Assembly (NCBI GenBank): GCA_026707145.1
Contig: JAPOXK010000018.1
Span: 1 to 58,255, forward strand
Length of the DNA: 58,255 nt
Direction: 5' to 3'
DNA from: Chloroflexota bacterium
GTDB taxonomy: Bacteria > Chloroflexota > Dehalococcoidia > Bin125
Positions 34,176 through 42,894 of this stretch are shown here, in pieces. Every line of letters starts with the position of its first letter. The stretch's first letter is position 1. The translations under genes were made by a program, and so were the position numbers. The notes under the pieces are model-generated. The model saw only the letters and a program-made list of their open reading frames with translations, had not been told where the DNA came from and searched no databases.

Positions 34176-35420
34176 ATGAAGATTTCGATGTTCCACCTCA
34201 TGCCGCACCGTGATCTGCCGGACGACTTCGAAAAGCGGTACCACTCGGTCTGGGTTGATCCGCCCTGGAGCGAGCTGGCCGACGCGGAAACCGTGGGCCG
34301 GTATTACAACTGGACCCTGGACGAGTTGATCTACGCCGCCAAGGCGGGCATCGACGGCATCTGCGTCAATGAGCACCACCAGAACGCCTACGGCTTCATG
34401 CCCGGACCGAACCTCATGGGCTCGGTGTTGGCGCGCGCCACGAACGGCAGCGACGTTGGCATTGTGCAGATGGGGGCGACGCTCCCGATGACCAACCCGC
34501 CGATCCGCGTCGCGGAGGAGTACGCCATGCTCGACTGTATGTCGGGGGGACGCCTGATCGCGGGCATGCCACTCGGCTCAGCCATGGATGGAGTGTGCTA
34601 CGGCATCCCGCCGGTCGAGCAGCGGGAGCGCTACTACGAGGCGCACGACTTGATCCTGCGGGCCTGGCAGGCCGAGGAGATCTTCCCGTTCAACGGCAAG
34701 TACACGCAACTGCCGATGGTCAATCCGTGGCCGCGCCCGATCCAGCAGCCCCATCCGCCGGTCTGGGTGCCGGGCAGCGGCAGCCTCTCGACGTGGGACT
34801 TCGCCGCCAAGCACGGCCACTGCTACTGCTTCCTCTCGTATTTCGGCAACAACCTCGGCAAGCAGGTGATGGACGGATATTGGCAGTTCGTCGAGGACGG
34901 CGGCCACGATCCCAACCCCTACCGCGCCGGCTTCCTGCAGCTGGTCACGGTCGGTGAGACCGACGCCGACGCGGAGCGCGAGTACTACCCGCACATCCGC
35001 TATTTCTACGACAAGTCGTTGCACATCGCGCCGGAGTTCGCGAACCCGCCGGGCTTCCAGGACTACCGCAGCCTGGCGAACTCGGTCCGAACCCAAGGCA
35101 ATATCTGGGCCACCCTGCGCGAGCAGCTACCAGAGTGGGGGTATGGCGACTTCGTCGAGAACCAGTTCGTGATCTCGGGCGGTCCCGAATCGGTCCGTCA
35201 ACAGCTTGAGGAGGCGATCCGGAAGCTGCGGGTGGGCAACCTGATGGTGCTGCTGCACATCGGATCGATGCCCCCCGAACTCACCAAGAAGAACATCGAC
35301 CTGTTCACTCGGGAGGTGTTGCCCCACGTGCGTGACATCTGGGACGACGAGTGGACGAACCACTGGTGGCCGGAGCGCATCCGGGGCAAGCGTCCGCTGC
35401 CCCCGAACGGGACCACCTGA
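34176..35420 (+). CDS. Luciferase-like (LLM class) flavin-dependent monooxygenase
   Basis: 414-residue F420/FMN-type TIM-barrel oxidoreductase of the bacterial luciferase superfamily. ATG 34176 follows GAGGAGAGGG. Family segments: DGICVNEHHQNAYGFMPGPN, VQMGATLPMTNPPIRVAEEY, DCMSGGRLIAGMPLG and PHPPVWVPGSG. Such enzymes oxygenate long-chain ketones, alkanes or sulfonates using reduced flavin supplied by a separate reductase. The stop overlaps the hydrolase start by one base (TGATG), so the two are translated together. A monooxygenase plus ester hydrolase pair suggests Baeyer-Villiger-type oxidation followed by ester cleavage; this is an inference. Confidence 0.92.
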   Translation: MKISMFHLMPHRDLPDDFEKRYHSVWVDPPWSELADAETVGRYYNWTLDELIYAAKAGIDGICVNEHHQNAYGFMPGPNLMGSVLARATNGSDVGIVQMGATLPMTNPPIRVAEEYAMLDCMSGGRLIAGMPLGSAMDGVCYGIPPVEQRERYYEAHDLILRAWQAEEIFPFNGKYTQLPMVNPWPRPIQQPHPPVWVPGSGSLSTWDFAAKHGHCYCFLSYFGNNLGKQVMDGYWQFVEDGGHDPNPYRAGFLQLVTVGETDADAEREYYPHIRYFYDKSLHIAPEFANPPGFQDYRSLANSVRTQGNIWATLREQLPEWGYGDFVENQFVISGGPESVRQQLEEAIRKLRVGNLMVLLHIGSMPPELTKKNIDLFTREVLPHVRDIWDDEWTNHWWPERIRGKRPLPPNGTT

Positions 35421-36214
35421 TGACGGCCCCCGAGGAGCGCAGGCTGTCGCTGCGGCAGGGCCGGATCCAAACACGGGTGTTCGTCGGCGGCGCGGGCGAT
35501 CCGCTCGTCTTCCTGCACGGTGCCTACGGTCTGACCTGGGATCCGTTCTTGGAGCGGTTGGCCCAATCGTTCACGGTCTATGCTCCCGAGCATCCGGGCA
35601 CCACGCCGGGCGCGCCCGACGGCATTCGGGCCCTGCACGACTTGTGGGACCTGGTGCTCTATCACTACGAGCTGCTCGACGCGCTCGCTCTGTCGGCGCC
35701 GCGGCTGGTGGGCCACTCGTTCGGGGGCATGGTCGCAGCCGAGGTTGCGGCGACGGCGCCCGAGCGGGTGGCGAAGCTCGTCCTGATCGCACCGCTGGGC
35801 CTGTGGCGCGACGACGCTCCCATCCCGAACTACATGGTGCTCTCAGAGGAGGAGCTGCCGAAGCGCCTCTTCGCCGACCCCGCCGGGCCGCTTGCCCAGG
35901 CTTTCGCGGCGGTCCCGCAAGACGAGGACGGGGGCAACGAAGCCTTGATCCAGCGCATGTGGGTGTTGGCGTGCACGGGGAAGTTCGTCTGGCCCCTGGC
36001 CGATCGGGGCCTGCGCCGACGGGCGCACCGGATCGCCGCACCGACACTGGCGCTCTTCGGCGAGCGCGACGGCCTCGTACCGCCCGTCTACGCAGAGGAG
36101 TTCGAACGCGCGATTCCCCAGGCGGCGACCGCGATCGTCGCGGGCGCGGCACACGTGCCGCAGCTCGAACAGCTCGAACTGGTCGCGGGGCGGGTGGTGG
36201 AGTTCCTGCGCTGA
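35420..36214 (+). CDS. Alpha/beta hydrolase
   Basis: 264-residue alpha/beta-hydrolase fold enzyme. The oxyanion segment is FLHGAYGLTWDP, the nucleophile elbow GHSFGGM (Ser), the acid Asp in FGERDGLVPP, and the His in AAHVPQLEQ, so the triad is complete. ATG 35420 overlaps the stop of the LLM monooxygenase gene by one base, indicating coupling. It probably hydrolyses an ester or lactone made by the monooxygenase. The exact substrate is unknown. Confidence 0.92.
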   Translation: MTAPEERRLSLRQGRIQTRVFVGGAGDPLVFLHGAYGLTWDPFLERLAQSFTVYAPEHPGTTPGAPDGIRALHDLWDLVLYHYELLDALALSAPRLVGHSFGGMVAAEVAATAPERVAKLVLIAPLGLWRDDAPIPNYMVLSEEELPKRLFADPAGPLAQAFAAVPQDEDGGNEALIQRMWVLACTGKFVWPLADRGLRRRAHRIAAPTLALFGERDGLVPPVYAEEFERAIPQAATAIVAGAAHVPQLEQLELVAGRVVEFLR

Positions 36215-36369
36215 GCCGCCGCCGAGGCCTGCGCAGCACCCATCTCCGCATCCCCTCCGGGCGCACTTCTCCGTAGTAGCATCGCCGGCGGTGAGTCCGC
36301 GGGAGCGCCGAGTGGTCACAACCGATCGCTTCCTCGTACCGATTCGCTAGCGCTGGAGGCGAGGCCGCC

Positions 36370-37299
36370 GTGATCCGCGTCGGGCTACTCCTGGCTCTGG
36401 TGCTGCTGCTCGCCGGCGGATTGCTCAACGCGCCGGCGGCGGAGGCGCATCCCGGCGACAGGGATGACAACGGGTGTCACACCTGTCAAGCGAACTGCGC
36501 GGACTACGGAATCGAAGATGGCTTCTATCACCGGCACGATCCCATCCGTGCGTGCGACGACGGCTCGTCAGCGGAACCGCCGCGAGAGCCGGAAACCGGC
36601 ACGACACCAGGGCCGGAGGCAGGAGCGGCAGCAGAGCCGCAGGCCGGGTCACAAGCGCCCGTCGCGCCGATCCAGCCCCCGCCCGATGGGAAGCACACGG
36701 TCGAGCCGGGCGACACCCTCTACGGCATCGCGAATCGCTACGGGCTCTCGGCCGCCGAGCTGCTGGCGCTGAACCCGCCGCTGACCCTGGAGTCGATTAT
36801 TCAGCCCGGCGACGTGCTCGTGGTGGCCGAAGGGACCGAGGAAGAGCCCGCAGCAGTCCGGCTCGCACCTGAGGCGACGCACACGGTGGAGCCGGGCGAC
36901 ACCCTCTACGGCATCGCGGACCGCTACGGGCTCTCGGCCGCCGAGCTGCTGGCGCTGAACCCGGAGCTCACGCTGGAGTCGATCATTCACCCCGGCGACG
37001 TACTCGTGGTGGCCGAAGCGATCCTGGAAGAGCCCGCGCCCTCGCTTCCCGAGCCTGCTCCCGCGGTTGAATCGGCAGCATCGCCGGAGGAACCCGAACC
37101 CGTCACGCCGGCGCCGGTGCGAGAACCGGACACGCCGACGCCGGAACAGCAAGCCGCCGTCTCATCGCAGAGCGACGGATCGTCAGGCGGAATGAGCGGC
37201 GCCGTGGTGGCGGGGGTGGTCGCGACGGGGGTCGTCTTGGGGGCCGTGGCCGTCGGCGGATGGCTCCTCATTCGGCGAAAGGGACACTCGGTAGGGTGA
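36370..37299 (+). CDS. Secreted LysM-repeat protein with YHYH-like N-terminus and C-terminal anchor
   Basis: 309 residues from GTG 36370. A signal peptide (LLLALVLLLAGGLLNAPAAEA) is followed by a small Cys/His module (HPGDRDDNGCHTCQANC, YHRHD) like the YHYH-type motif of secreted actinobacterial and Chloroflexota proteins. Two near-identical LysM domains follow at about residues 108-151 and 172-215, each with HTVEPGDTLYGIA and LNPxLTLESII. A Pro/Glu-rich linker leads to a C-terminal membrane helix (VVAGVVATGVVLGAVAVGGW) and an RRK stop. LysM binds N-acetylglucosamine polymers, so it probably sits at the cell wall or surface. Confidence 0.85.
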   Translation: MIRVGLLLALVLLLAGGLLNAPAAEAHPGDRDDNGCHTCQANCADYGIEDGFYHRHDPIRACDDGSSAEPPREPETGTTPGPEAGAAAEPQAGSQAPVAPIQPPPDGKHTVEPGDTLYGIANRYGLSAAELLALNPPLTLESIIQPGDVLVVAEGTEEEPAAVRLAPEATHTVEPGDTLYGIADRYGLSAAELLALNPELTLESIIHPGDVLVVAEAILEEPAPSLPEPAPAVESAASPEEPEPVTPAPVREPDTPTPEQQAAVSSQSDGSSGGMSGAVVAGVVATGVVLGAVAVGGWLLIRRKGHSVG

Positions 37300-37483
37300 G
37301 TCAGCCTCCTATCGTGCGATCAAACGGTGGGGGACTGTCCACTGAGCCCGAAGCCAGCCGATTGCAACCATGCGTGGTTTGCTAGTCGTTTGAATCAACG
37401 GTGGCCCTCCTGACAATGGGGTCCATTCACGTAAGGCCGACGGCCCTCCTCCTTTCCCTCGCAGCCTCCTTGAATCCGTGTCG

Positions 37484-38254
37484 CTATTGGAACGTCGCCG
37501 CGTCCTCCCCCACCCAGGTGCGGAGGAGCGCGTTCAGAGTGCCGTCCGCCTTCATCGACGCGAGGGCGGCGTCAAGGGCGCCCTTGAGCGCGCTGCCTTT
37601 ACGGACGCCGATACCGAGGCCGCGGTCCAGCGTCACCGACGGCCCTACGATCGCCAGCTGCCCCGCGTACTCCGCCAGTCTCTCCACGGCATAGCCGTGG
37701 TCCACGAGCACCGCATCCACCTCTCCCTTGAGCACGGCATCGACGGCGTCGATCGAGCCATCCAGCGACACGAACGGCCTGTCTAGTGCTGTGAAATAGT
37801 CCGAGTAGATGGTGTTGGCGGTGACGCCGATCACGCCCTGGGCGGCTGCGTCCCCCGCACCGGTCAGCGCCACGTACACCGAGGGAGTTGGGGGGTAGTA
37901 GGCCTCCGTGAAGTCGATCCGTTCCTCCCGTTCGGCGGTGATGCTCATGCCGGCGAGGATGGCATCGAACTCCTGCGCCACCAGGTTGGGGATCAGCGTT
38001 TCCCAGTCATTCAGGACCCACGTACACTTCAGATCGGCGCGGCGGCACAGCTCATCCCCCAATTCCCGCTCCAGGCCGTCGATTTCCCCTTCCTCATTGA
38101 TGAAGTCAAAGGGGTGGTAATTGCCGACCGTGGCGATCACCACCGTGTTCGATCCGCCACACGCGGCCAGCACCGGCAGGAGCGCGGCCGCCACGAGCAG
38201 CGCGCTCAGGGCGGGCAGGAACCGCTTCTTCCACTGCCAACCGCCGTCGTCCAT
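37484..38254 (-). CDS. ABC transporter substrate-binding lipoprotein, family 3 (amino-acid type)
   Basis: 256-residue lipoprotein. ATG 38254 opens a signal peptide ending in LLPVLAAC. Family-3 features are HPFDFINEEGEIDGLERELG, the ILAGMSITAEREERIDFTEA motif typical of GlnH/HisJ proteins, a YSDYFTALD hinge region and VGEDAATFQ at the end. It should bind polar amino acids or related solutes. No permease or ATPase gene is adjacent, so it is an orphan, perhaps a sensor partner or a remnant of an operon. A recombinase fragment lies just upstream of its start. Confidence 0.9.
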   Translation of the reverse strand: MDDGGWQWKKRFLPALSALLVAAALLPVLAACGGSNTVVIATVGNYHPFDFINEEGEIDGLERELGDELCRRADLKCTWVLNDWETLIPNLVAQEFDAILAGMSITAEREERIDFTEAYYPPTPSVYVALTGAGDAAAQGVIGVTANTIYSDYFTALDRPFVSLDGSIDAVDAVLKGEVDAVLVDHGYAVERLAEYAGQLAIVGPSVTLDRGLGIGVRKGSALKGALDAALASMKADGTLNALLRTWVGEDAATFQ

Positions 38255-38306
38255 GGAGCGAGTGTACTCGGCGCGCCGCTTCACCGTGCGGTTCCCTTCG
38301 GCACTT

Positions 38307-38393
38307 TGGCGACTTGCCCTCGACGGTACAGCGGGCGAGGTAGGTTTCGATGAGAACCGGGAGGGACGGAGTGTCGGCAGGAGTGGCGTCCAT
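38307..38393 (-). pseudogene. 5' fragment of a tyrosine recombinase gene
   Basis: Starts ATG 38393 and reads MDATPADTPSLP, then VLIETYLARCTVEGKSP, then loses homology. It matches the N-terminal SAM-like domain encoded at the other recombinase locus (42490-42579). The matching DNA block runs 38309-38447 here. Only about 29 codons remain, so it is a non-functional remnant left directly upstream of the solute-binding-protein gene. Confidence 0.75.
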
Positions 38394-38501
38394 GGCCAGT
38401 CCATGGACGCTCTGCTGGCGGCAGCAGTCAAGCCCTGATCATCCGGGTGTGGGGGTGCTGAGGCCAGTGACCGATGCGCGGCGCGCCGACCGGGCAGCCA
38501 A

Positions 38502-38530
38502 CGGTCCGGGGGTCGAGTCCCTCCGCTCCA
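38502..38530 (+). other. tRNA-3'-end-like sequence, possible attachment-site scar
   Basis: GGTCCGGGGGTCGAGTCCC followed by TCCGCTCCA resembles the T-arm and CCA end of a class II (Ser/Leu) tRNA, but the acceptor stem is too short and no full tRNA folds upstream. It lies about 55 bases from the recombinase fragment. Integrases often use tRNA 3' ends as attachment sites, so this may be a scar. The rest of 38255-38754 holds no intact gene. Confidence 0.25.
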
Positions 38531-38754
38531 CCGGATTGTTCCGCCCTGTCAGAGAGAAGGCGCACTCCAATAAGCTGCTGAGCCCGTGGAGCGTCAGGTA
38601 TGAGCGATCCAGTTGCCTGGCTGCTTGGAGGGGGCCAAACTAGCGCTCTCGACGCTGACGGAAGCGCCGACCCTGCCGCCGTCAAGGGTTTGCCTGACGG
38701 CGATGCTCTGGAACCCGGGACACACCGGTATTTCCGGTTCCGAGGAACCTGAAG

Positions 38755-40956
38755 ATGGTCCGCTCGCTTCTTGCCGAGCTGAAAGCCGACGCCGGGTCGT
38801 CCAAGCTGCCGGCGGCGCTGACCGTCGGTCCGCTGTTGGGCATCCTCCTCGTCGTTCCCATGTCGTCCTTTGCCCTGGTCGTGTTCTCGGGCCCGCTGGC
38901 GCCCCTGGCCTTGCAGGGCGCCGTGCTGCTGCTCGTCGGTACCCTCGTCATGACCCTCGTGAGCGCCCTGACCAGCCCCTTCAAGGGGGCCATTGCTGCC
39001 CCGTTCCCCATGGCGCTGGCCGCCTTGGCGACGATCGGCGTGGCGGTCGGCGCCGCCCTAGCCGACGAGAGCAGCGACGTCCAGTTCACCACGATGGCGG
39101 CGATCATGGGCTTCACCTCCCTGGCTGCGGGCGCGTCGCTGTTGATCGCGGGCCGCTTCCGCCTGGCCAACTATCTGCGCTTCCTGCCCTATCCCGTGGT
39201 GGCCGGCTTCCTGGCCGGCATCGGCTGGGTGCTGGCGGTGGGCGGCCTCGAAACGATGGCCGGGATCCGCGTGAGCTGGGGAGCGCTGCCGGAGTTCTTC
39301 GATCTGGACCTGGTGCGGAACTGGGGACCCGGCGTGGCCTTTGGCGCAGGCGTCTTCCTCGTCCTGCGGCGGCGCTCCCATTTCCTCATCCTGCCCCTGT
39401 CCATCGTGGTCTGCACCGCCCTCTATCACGCGGGTATGGCCGCCGCCGGGATCTCGTTGGACCGGGCGGAGACGCTCGGCATCCTATTGGGGGAAGGGAT
39501 CTCCGGCAGCCAGTGGCCGCTGACCTATCTCGGCAGTCTCGACCGGGTCGACTGGGGGACGGTCGCTACGCAGGTGCCGGCCATGGCGATCGTGGTGGTC
39601 GTGACCCTGGTCTCGGCCCTGACGAACACGAGCGGCGTCGAGGCGAGTACGGGCGTCGAACTGGACATGAACCGGGAGTTCAGCACCGCCGGCGTCGTCA
39701 ACGGGGCAGTGGGCCTGGCGGGCAGCGCCCCCGGGCACTACGTGGTGTCTCTCTCCGTGGCGAGCCACGCCACGGGCGCCGTGACGCGGCTGACCGGCCT
39801 CGTGGCCGCGCTCGTGGTCCTCGCCGTCCTGGTCTACGGGACCGGGGTTATCCGGCTGATTCCCTTGCCGCTGCTGGGCGGCGTCGTGCTCTATTTGGGG
39901 ATCGACTTACTAAACAGTTGGGCCCTGCGCATCTACCGGCAGCTGCCATTGGTGGACTGGGGCATCGTCATCCTGGTCCTGGTGGTGGTCGCTGCCCGGG
40001 GGTTCGTGGAAGGGCTGGGTGTGGGGCTGATTGCCGCCATATTCCTCTTCATCATCCGGTTCAGCCGGATGGACCCGGTCGGGGAGGCTATCAGCGGCCG
40101 GGGCCAGCACGAGCAGAGCACGAGGAACCGGCCGATCCCTCACCGGGTCATCCTGCGGGAGTTAGGCGACCGGGTTCAGAGCTACCGCCTGCACGGCTTC
40201 TTGTTCTTCGGCAGCGCTTTCCCCTTGGCCCAGCGGATCAAGGGCGCGCTGAAAGCGGACCCCCGGCCAAGTTGTATCCTCCTGGACTTCACGGGAGTGA
40301 GCGGCTGCGATGTCTCCGCCGCCACGGCGCTGCACAGCATTATCCGGGCGGCGCATCCCCAGGGAACCGCCGTAGTTCTCAGCGCCATGCCGCCGGGCAT
40401 CAGATCGACCCTGCTGGATGTTGTTCCTCAGGCGGACAGAACCCGCCTCCACTTTGAAGAGGACTTCGACCGCGGGCTGGAGCGGTGCGAGGAGATCCTG
40501 CTCGCCGAATGGGAGCGCATCCGCAGGGGCGAGTCGGACGCCGCTGGCGCCATCTCGGAGCGATCCCTGGCGGAGATCATGCGCCGGTTGGACGTGCAAG
40601 CGGCCGTTGAAGATCTCGCCGAGCGCCTGGCCCCCTACGCGGACGCGCGGCGGTACGCGGAGGGGGAGATCGTGACGCGGGAAGGCCAGCGCCCGGAGGG
40701 CATGCTGCTCCTGCTCGAGGGACGTCTGGTCTTCCGCAAGGGAGCCGCCGGCATCCGACTCCAGGAACGAGGCGCCGGAGATATCTTCGAACTGTCGACG
40801 GCTGAGTCGTCCGATCTGACGGTGGAGGCGATGGAGCCAAGCCGGGCGCTGATCCTCACGCGCATTTCCCTCCAAAGGCTGGAGCAGAAGGATCCCCGCT
40901 TGGCGCTCGACCTGTACCGGCACCTGGTCAATCGGATGGAGGCTGCTCCCAGTTGA
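38755..40956 (+). CDS. SulP-family anion transporter with STAS and cyclic-nucleotide-binding-like domains
   Basis: 733 residues. The first ~440 are a SulP membrane domain with about a dozen helices (for example PYPVVAGFLAGIGWVLAVGG; TNTSGVEASTGVELDMNREF; LLGGVVLYLGIDLLNSW). Residues about 465-590 form a STAS domain (ILLDFTGVSGCDVSAATAL). The last ~130 residues resemble a cNMP-binding fold (YAEGEIVTREGQRPEGMLLL, GAGDIFELST). The SulP-STAS-cNMP order is known in some bacterial transporters and suggests ligand-gated uptake of sulfate, bicarbonate or a dicarboxylate. Its 3' end overlaps the convergent VOC gene by 29 bases. Its C-terminal part is duplicated as a relic at 19500-19762. Confidence 0.9.
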   Translation: MVRSLLAELKADAGSSKLPAALTVGPLLGILLVVPMSSFALVVFSGPLAPLALQGAVLLLVGTLVMTLVSALTSPFKGAIAAPFPMALAALATIGVAVGAALADESSDVQFTTMAAIMGFTSLAAGASLLIAGRFRLANYLRFLPYPVVAGFLAGIGWVLAVGGLETMAGIRVSWGALPEFFDLDLVRNWGPGVAFGAGVFLVLRRRSHFLILPLSIVVCTALYHAGMAAAGISLDRAETLGILLGEGISGSQWPLTYLGSLDRVDWGTVATQVPAMAIVVVVTLVSALTNTSGVEASTGVELDMNREFSTAGVVNGAVGLAGSAPGHYVVSLSVASHATGAVTRLTGLVAALVVLAVLVYGTGVIRLIPLPLLGGVVLYLGIDLLNSWALRIYRQLPLVDWGIVILVLVVVAARGFVEGLGVGLIAAIFLFIIRFSRMDPVGEAISGRGQHEQSTRNRPIPHRVILRELGDRVQSYRLHGFLFFGSAFPLAQRIKGALKADPRPSCILLDFTGVSGCDVSAATALHSIIRAAHPQGTAVVLSAMPPGIRSTLLDVVPQADRTRLHFEEDFDRGLERCEEILLAEWERIRRGESDAAGAISERSLAEIMRRLDVQAAVEDLAERLAPYADARRYAEGEIVTREGQRPEGMLLLLEGRLVFRKGAAGIRLQERGAGDIFELSTAESSDLTVEAMEPSRALILTRISLQRLEQKDPRLALDLYRHLVNRMEAAPS

Positions 40957-41353
40957 TCTGCCAAGCGATGCCGAACTGATCCGTGCAGGAGCCGAAATAG
41001 CTGCCCCAGAACATGTCAGCCATGGGCATGGAGACCGTGCCGCCCGTGGCGAGCGCAGCAAATTTCACATCGGCGTCGTCACGGCTGGTGGGGGTGTATG
41101 AGATGGAGAAGTTTGTGCCCGCGATGGGGCTGGGACCGAATGCGGGGTTGGAATCGCTGCCCATCAGGACGCTGTCGCCAACCGGCAGCGAGACGTGCAT
41201 GATGCGGTGCTTGGCGTCGTCCGGGACGCCCATGTCGGGCGGACCGTCGCCGAAGGTTTGCAGTTCTGAAAATTCCCCGCCGAAGACGGAACGGTAGAAC
41301 GCGAAGGCCTCGCGGCAGTTGTCGTCGAATGTGAGATAGATGTTCAGCGTCAT
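40928..41353 (-). CDS. VOC-superfamily protein, PhnB/glyoxalase-like
   Basis: 141-residue vicinal-oxygen-chelate fold protein. ATG 41353 has GGGAG about 6 nt upstream; the frame is open further but the family begins here. It opens TLNIYLTFDDNCREAFAFYR and has the usual VFGGEFSELQTFGD, KHRIMHVSLPVGDSVLMGSD and a C-terminal WGSYFGSCTDQFGIAWQIN. These match DUF1338/PhnB-like VOC proteins, often annotated as glyoxalase or antibiotic-resistance related. Metal ligands cannot be confirmed by eye. Convergent with the SulP gene with overlapping 3' ends. Confidence 0.87.
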   Translation of the reverse strand: MTLNIYLTFDDNCREAFAFYRSVFGGEFSELQTFGDGPPDMGVPDDAKHRIMHVSLPVGDSVLMGSDSNPAFGPSPIAGTNFSISYTPTSRDDADVKFAALATGGTVSMPMADMFWGSYFGSCTDQFGIAWQINWEQPPSD

Positions 41354-41650
41354 CGTGCTCTCCCGTGTCCTGTGACCGCCCGTCGTCGCAACCATAGCAA
41401 TCTGCCGACAAGGGGATCGTGCAATGGTGGAGGAGCAGGCGAGCTGGACGTTGACGGAGGTTGCGGTGCGTAGCGGGACTGAACGGCAGGCACCGTTGAT
41501 GTTGGGCTTGATCCCGGACGGGTTGGTACCGCATGACCACCAAACTGGACCACGCAAGAACCTTCGTGTTGAGGTTCAGACTGAAGGTGTCGTCACAAGG
41601 TGGGTCGGACTTCTCCGCTCGTTGTCACGAACGCTACTTCCCCCGCGCGG

Positions 41651-42579
41651 CTACGCCAGCATCCCATCGCCGGGAGAGAAGGCGGCGTGGCGCTGAGCCG
41701 CCTGGGCGCTGCCATAGGTGGCGCTGTAGCGGCGCACCATGTCGGGGGAGCTGTGGCCGAGGAGGTGCTGCACATCGAGCTCGCGCGCATCGTGGGCGAT
41801 CGCCCAGGTGGCGAAGGTGTGCCGGAAGCGATGGGCATGGACGCGAGGGACGCCCGCGGCCCGGCCCAGCCGCCGCAGCAACTGCTTGAGCCCGTTGGGC
41901 CGGAGCCGCACGCCGGGGTGGAGGCGGCCGTAGCGGGCGGCGAGGAAGAGCGGCCCGGAGCCGGTCCCCGGTCGGCACAGTAGAGAGCGAGAGCATCGGC
42001 GCAGCGGCCGGCGAAGGGCACGAGCCGGTCCTTGCCGCCCTTGCCCTGCCGCACCAGCAACCGCTGCTCTCCCAACATGCAATCTTCCAGGTCCAAGGAG
42101 GCCGCCTCGGAACAGCGGACGCCGGTATCGAGGAGCGTCAGGATGACCGCCCGGTCACGGCGGCCCACCACCGCGGCGGGGTCGCAGCAGGCGAGCAACC
42201 GGGCGATCTCGGCGGGCGCCAGGGGTGGCACGATCGTGTGGGGCAGGCGGACGTTGCGGAGGCTGCGGAAGGGGTCGTTGGCAGTGTAGCCGGTGGCGCG
42301 CAGCCAGGTGCAGAAGCAGCGCACCTCGCGGAAGTAGCGGTGGCGGGTCGCGGGGCGGTGGCTAGCGAAGCGGGCCAAGTAGGCGACCACGTGGTCGGGG
42401 CGGAGGCGGTCGGGGTCCATGGGAGCCCCGTCCTCGTGGAGGCAGCGCTGGAAGCGGGTGAGTGTCTCGCGGTCGGCGGCGATCGTGTGGGGCGACTTGC
42501 CCTCGACGGTACAGCGGGCGAGGTAGGTTTCGATGAGGGCGGGGAGGGTCGGGTCACTGGAAGGGATAAGGGGTCCATG
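41651..42579 (-). pseudogene. Tyrosine recombinase/integrase (XerC/D-like), frameshifted twice
   Basis: The SAM-like domain reads LPALIETYLARCTVEGKSPH, then the catalytic domain PLAPAEIARLLACCD, LTLLDTGVRCSEAASLD with the first catalytic Arg. Near 41955 the frame shifts by one base within a G-run, and the other frame gives HAHRFRHTFATW with the H-x-x-R box, LGHSSPDMVRRYSA with the His and nucleophilic Tyr. A second one-base shift at about 42570 puts the only nearby ATG (42578) out of frame. All active residues survive if the shifts are corrected. Recent inactivation or two homopolymer sequencing errors are both possible. Confidence 0.85.
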
Positions 42580-42632
42580 GCCCGTCCATGGACGCGCTGC
42601 TGGCGGCAGCAGTCAAGTCCGATTATCCGGGT
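42491..42632. repeat. ~140-bp direct repeat, second copy at 38309-38447
   Basis: The 5' end of the recombinase gene and its upstream DNA recur at 38309-38447 in the same orientation, with about 85-90% identity by eye and shared landmarks such as CCTCGACGGTACAGCGGGCG and a CATGGCC/CCATGGAC pair. The two copies bracket about 4 kb holding the SulP, VOC and recombinase genes. Confidence 0.75.
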
Positions 42633-42665
42633 CGGGAGCCGTGAGCCAGCGGTTCCAGGCAGTCC

Positions 42666-42812
42666 TTGGAAGTGCTGGAGCTTCTTCAGCACGAGCGGCC
42701 GGAGGTGCAGGCTATGGAAGATACTAACGACGCGCTGTACCGGATTCTGATGCGGCGCTATGGTGCGCTTTCAGAGCGGGTATTCGATGAAACTCCCCCG
42801 ACGGAAGCCTGA
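42666..42812 (+). CDS. Short reading frame or gene remnant (hypothetical)
   Basis: 48 residues from TTG 42666 (or 46 from GTG 42672) to TGA 42812. Composition looks protein-like: VLELLQHERPEVQAMEDTND then ALYRILMRRYGALSERVFDE. No Shine-Dalgarno and no recognised family. It may be the C-terminal stump of a gene cut off by the repeat upstream, which ends at 42632. Confidence 0.3.
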   Translation: MEVLELLQHERPEVQAMEDTNDALYRILMRRYGALSERVFDETPPTEA

Positions 42813-42824
42813 TATACCGCCGCC

Positions 42825-42854
42825 GGCGGGGGCAGCGGAGAACCGATGACGCGG
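42825..42854. repeat. 30-bp direct repeat flanking the Cache lipoprotein gene (copy 1)
   Basis: Differs from the copy at 43804-43833 by one base. It lies 40 bases before the Cache lipoprotein start, the other copy 36 bases after its stop. Possibly duplicated upstream DNA. Confidence 0.7.
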
Positions 42855-42894
42855 CTGCGCGATGAGGTCCACCACGGTGAGGGGTAGGAGCGGC

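Noticed and set aside
37300..37483. Possible gene or RNA between the LysM gene and the solute-binding protein
   Set aside because: No coding-like frame, tRNA or strong hairpin could be supported.
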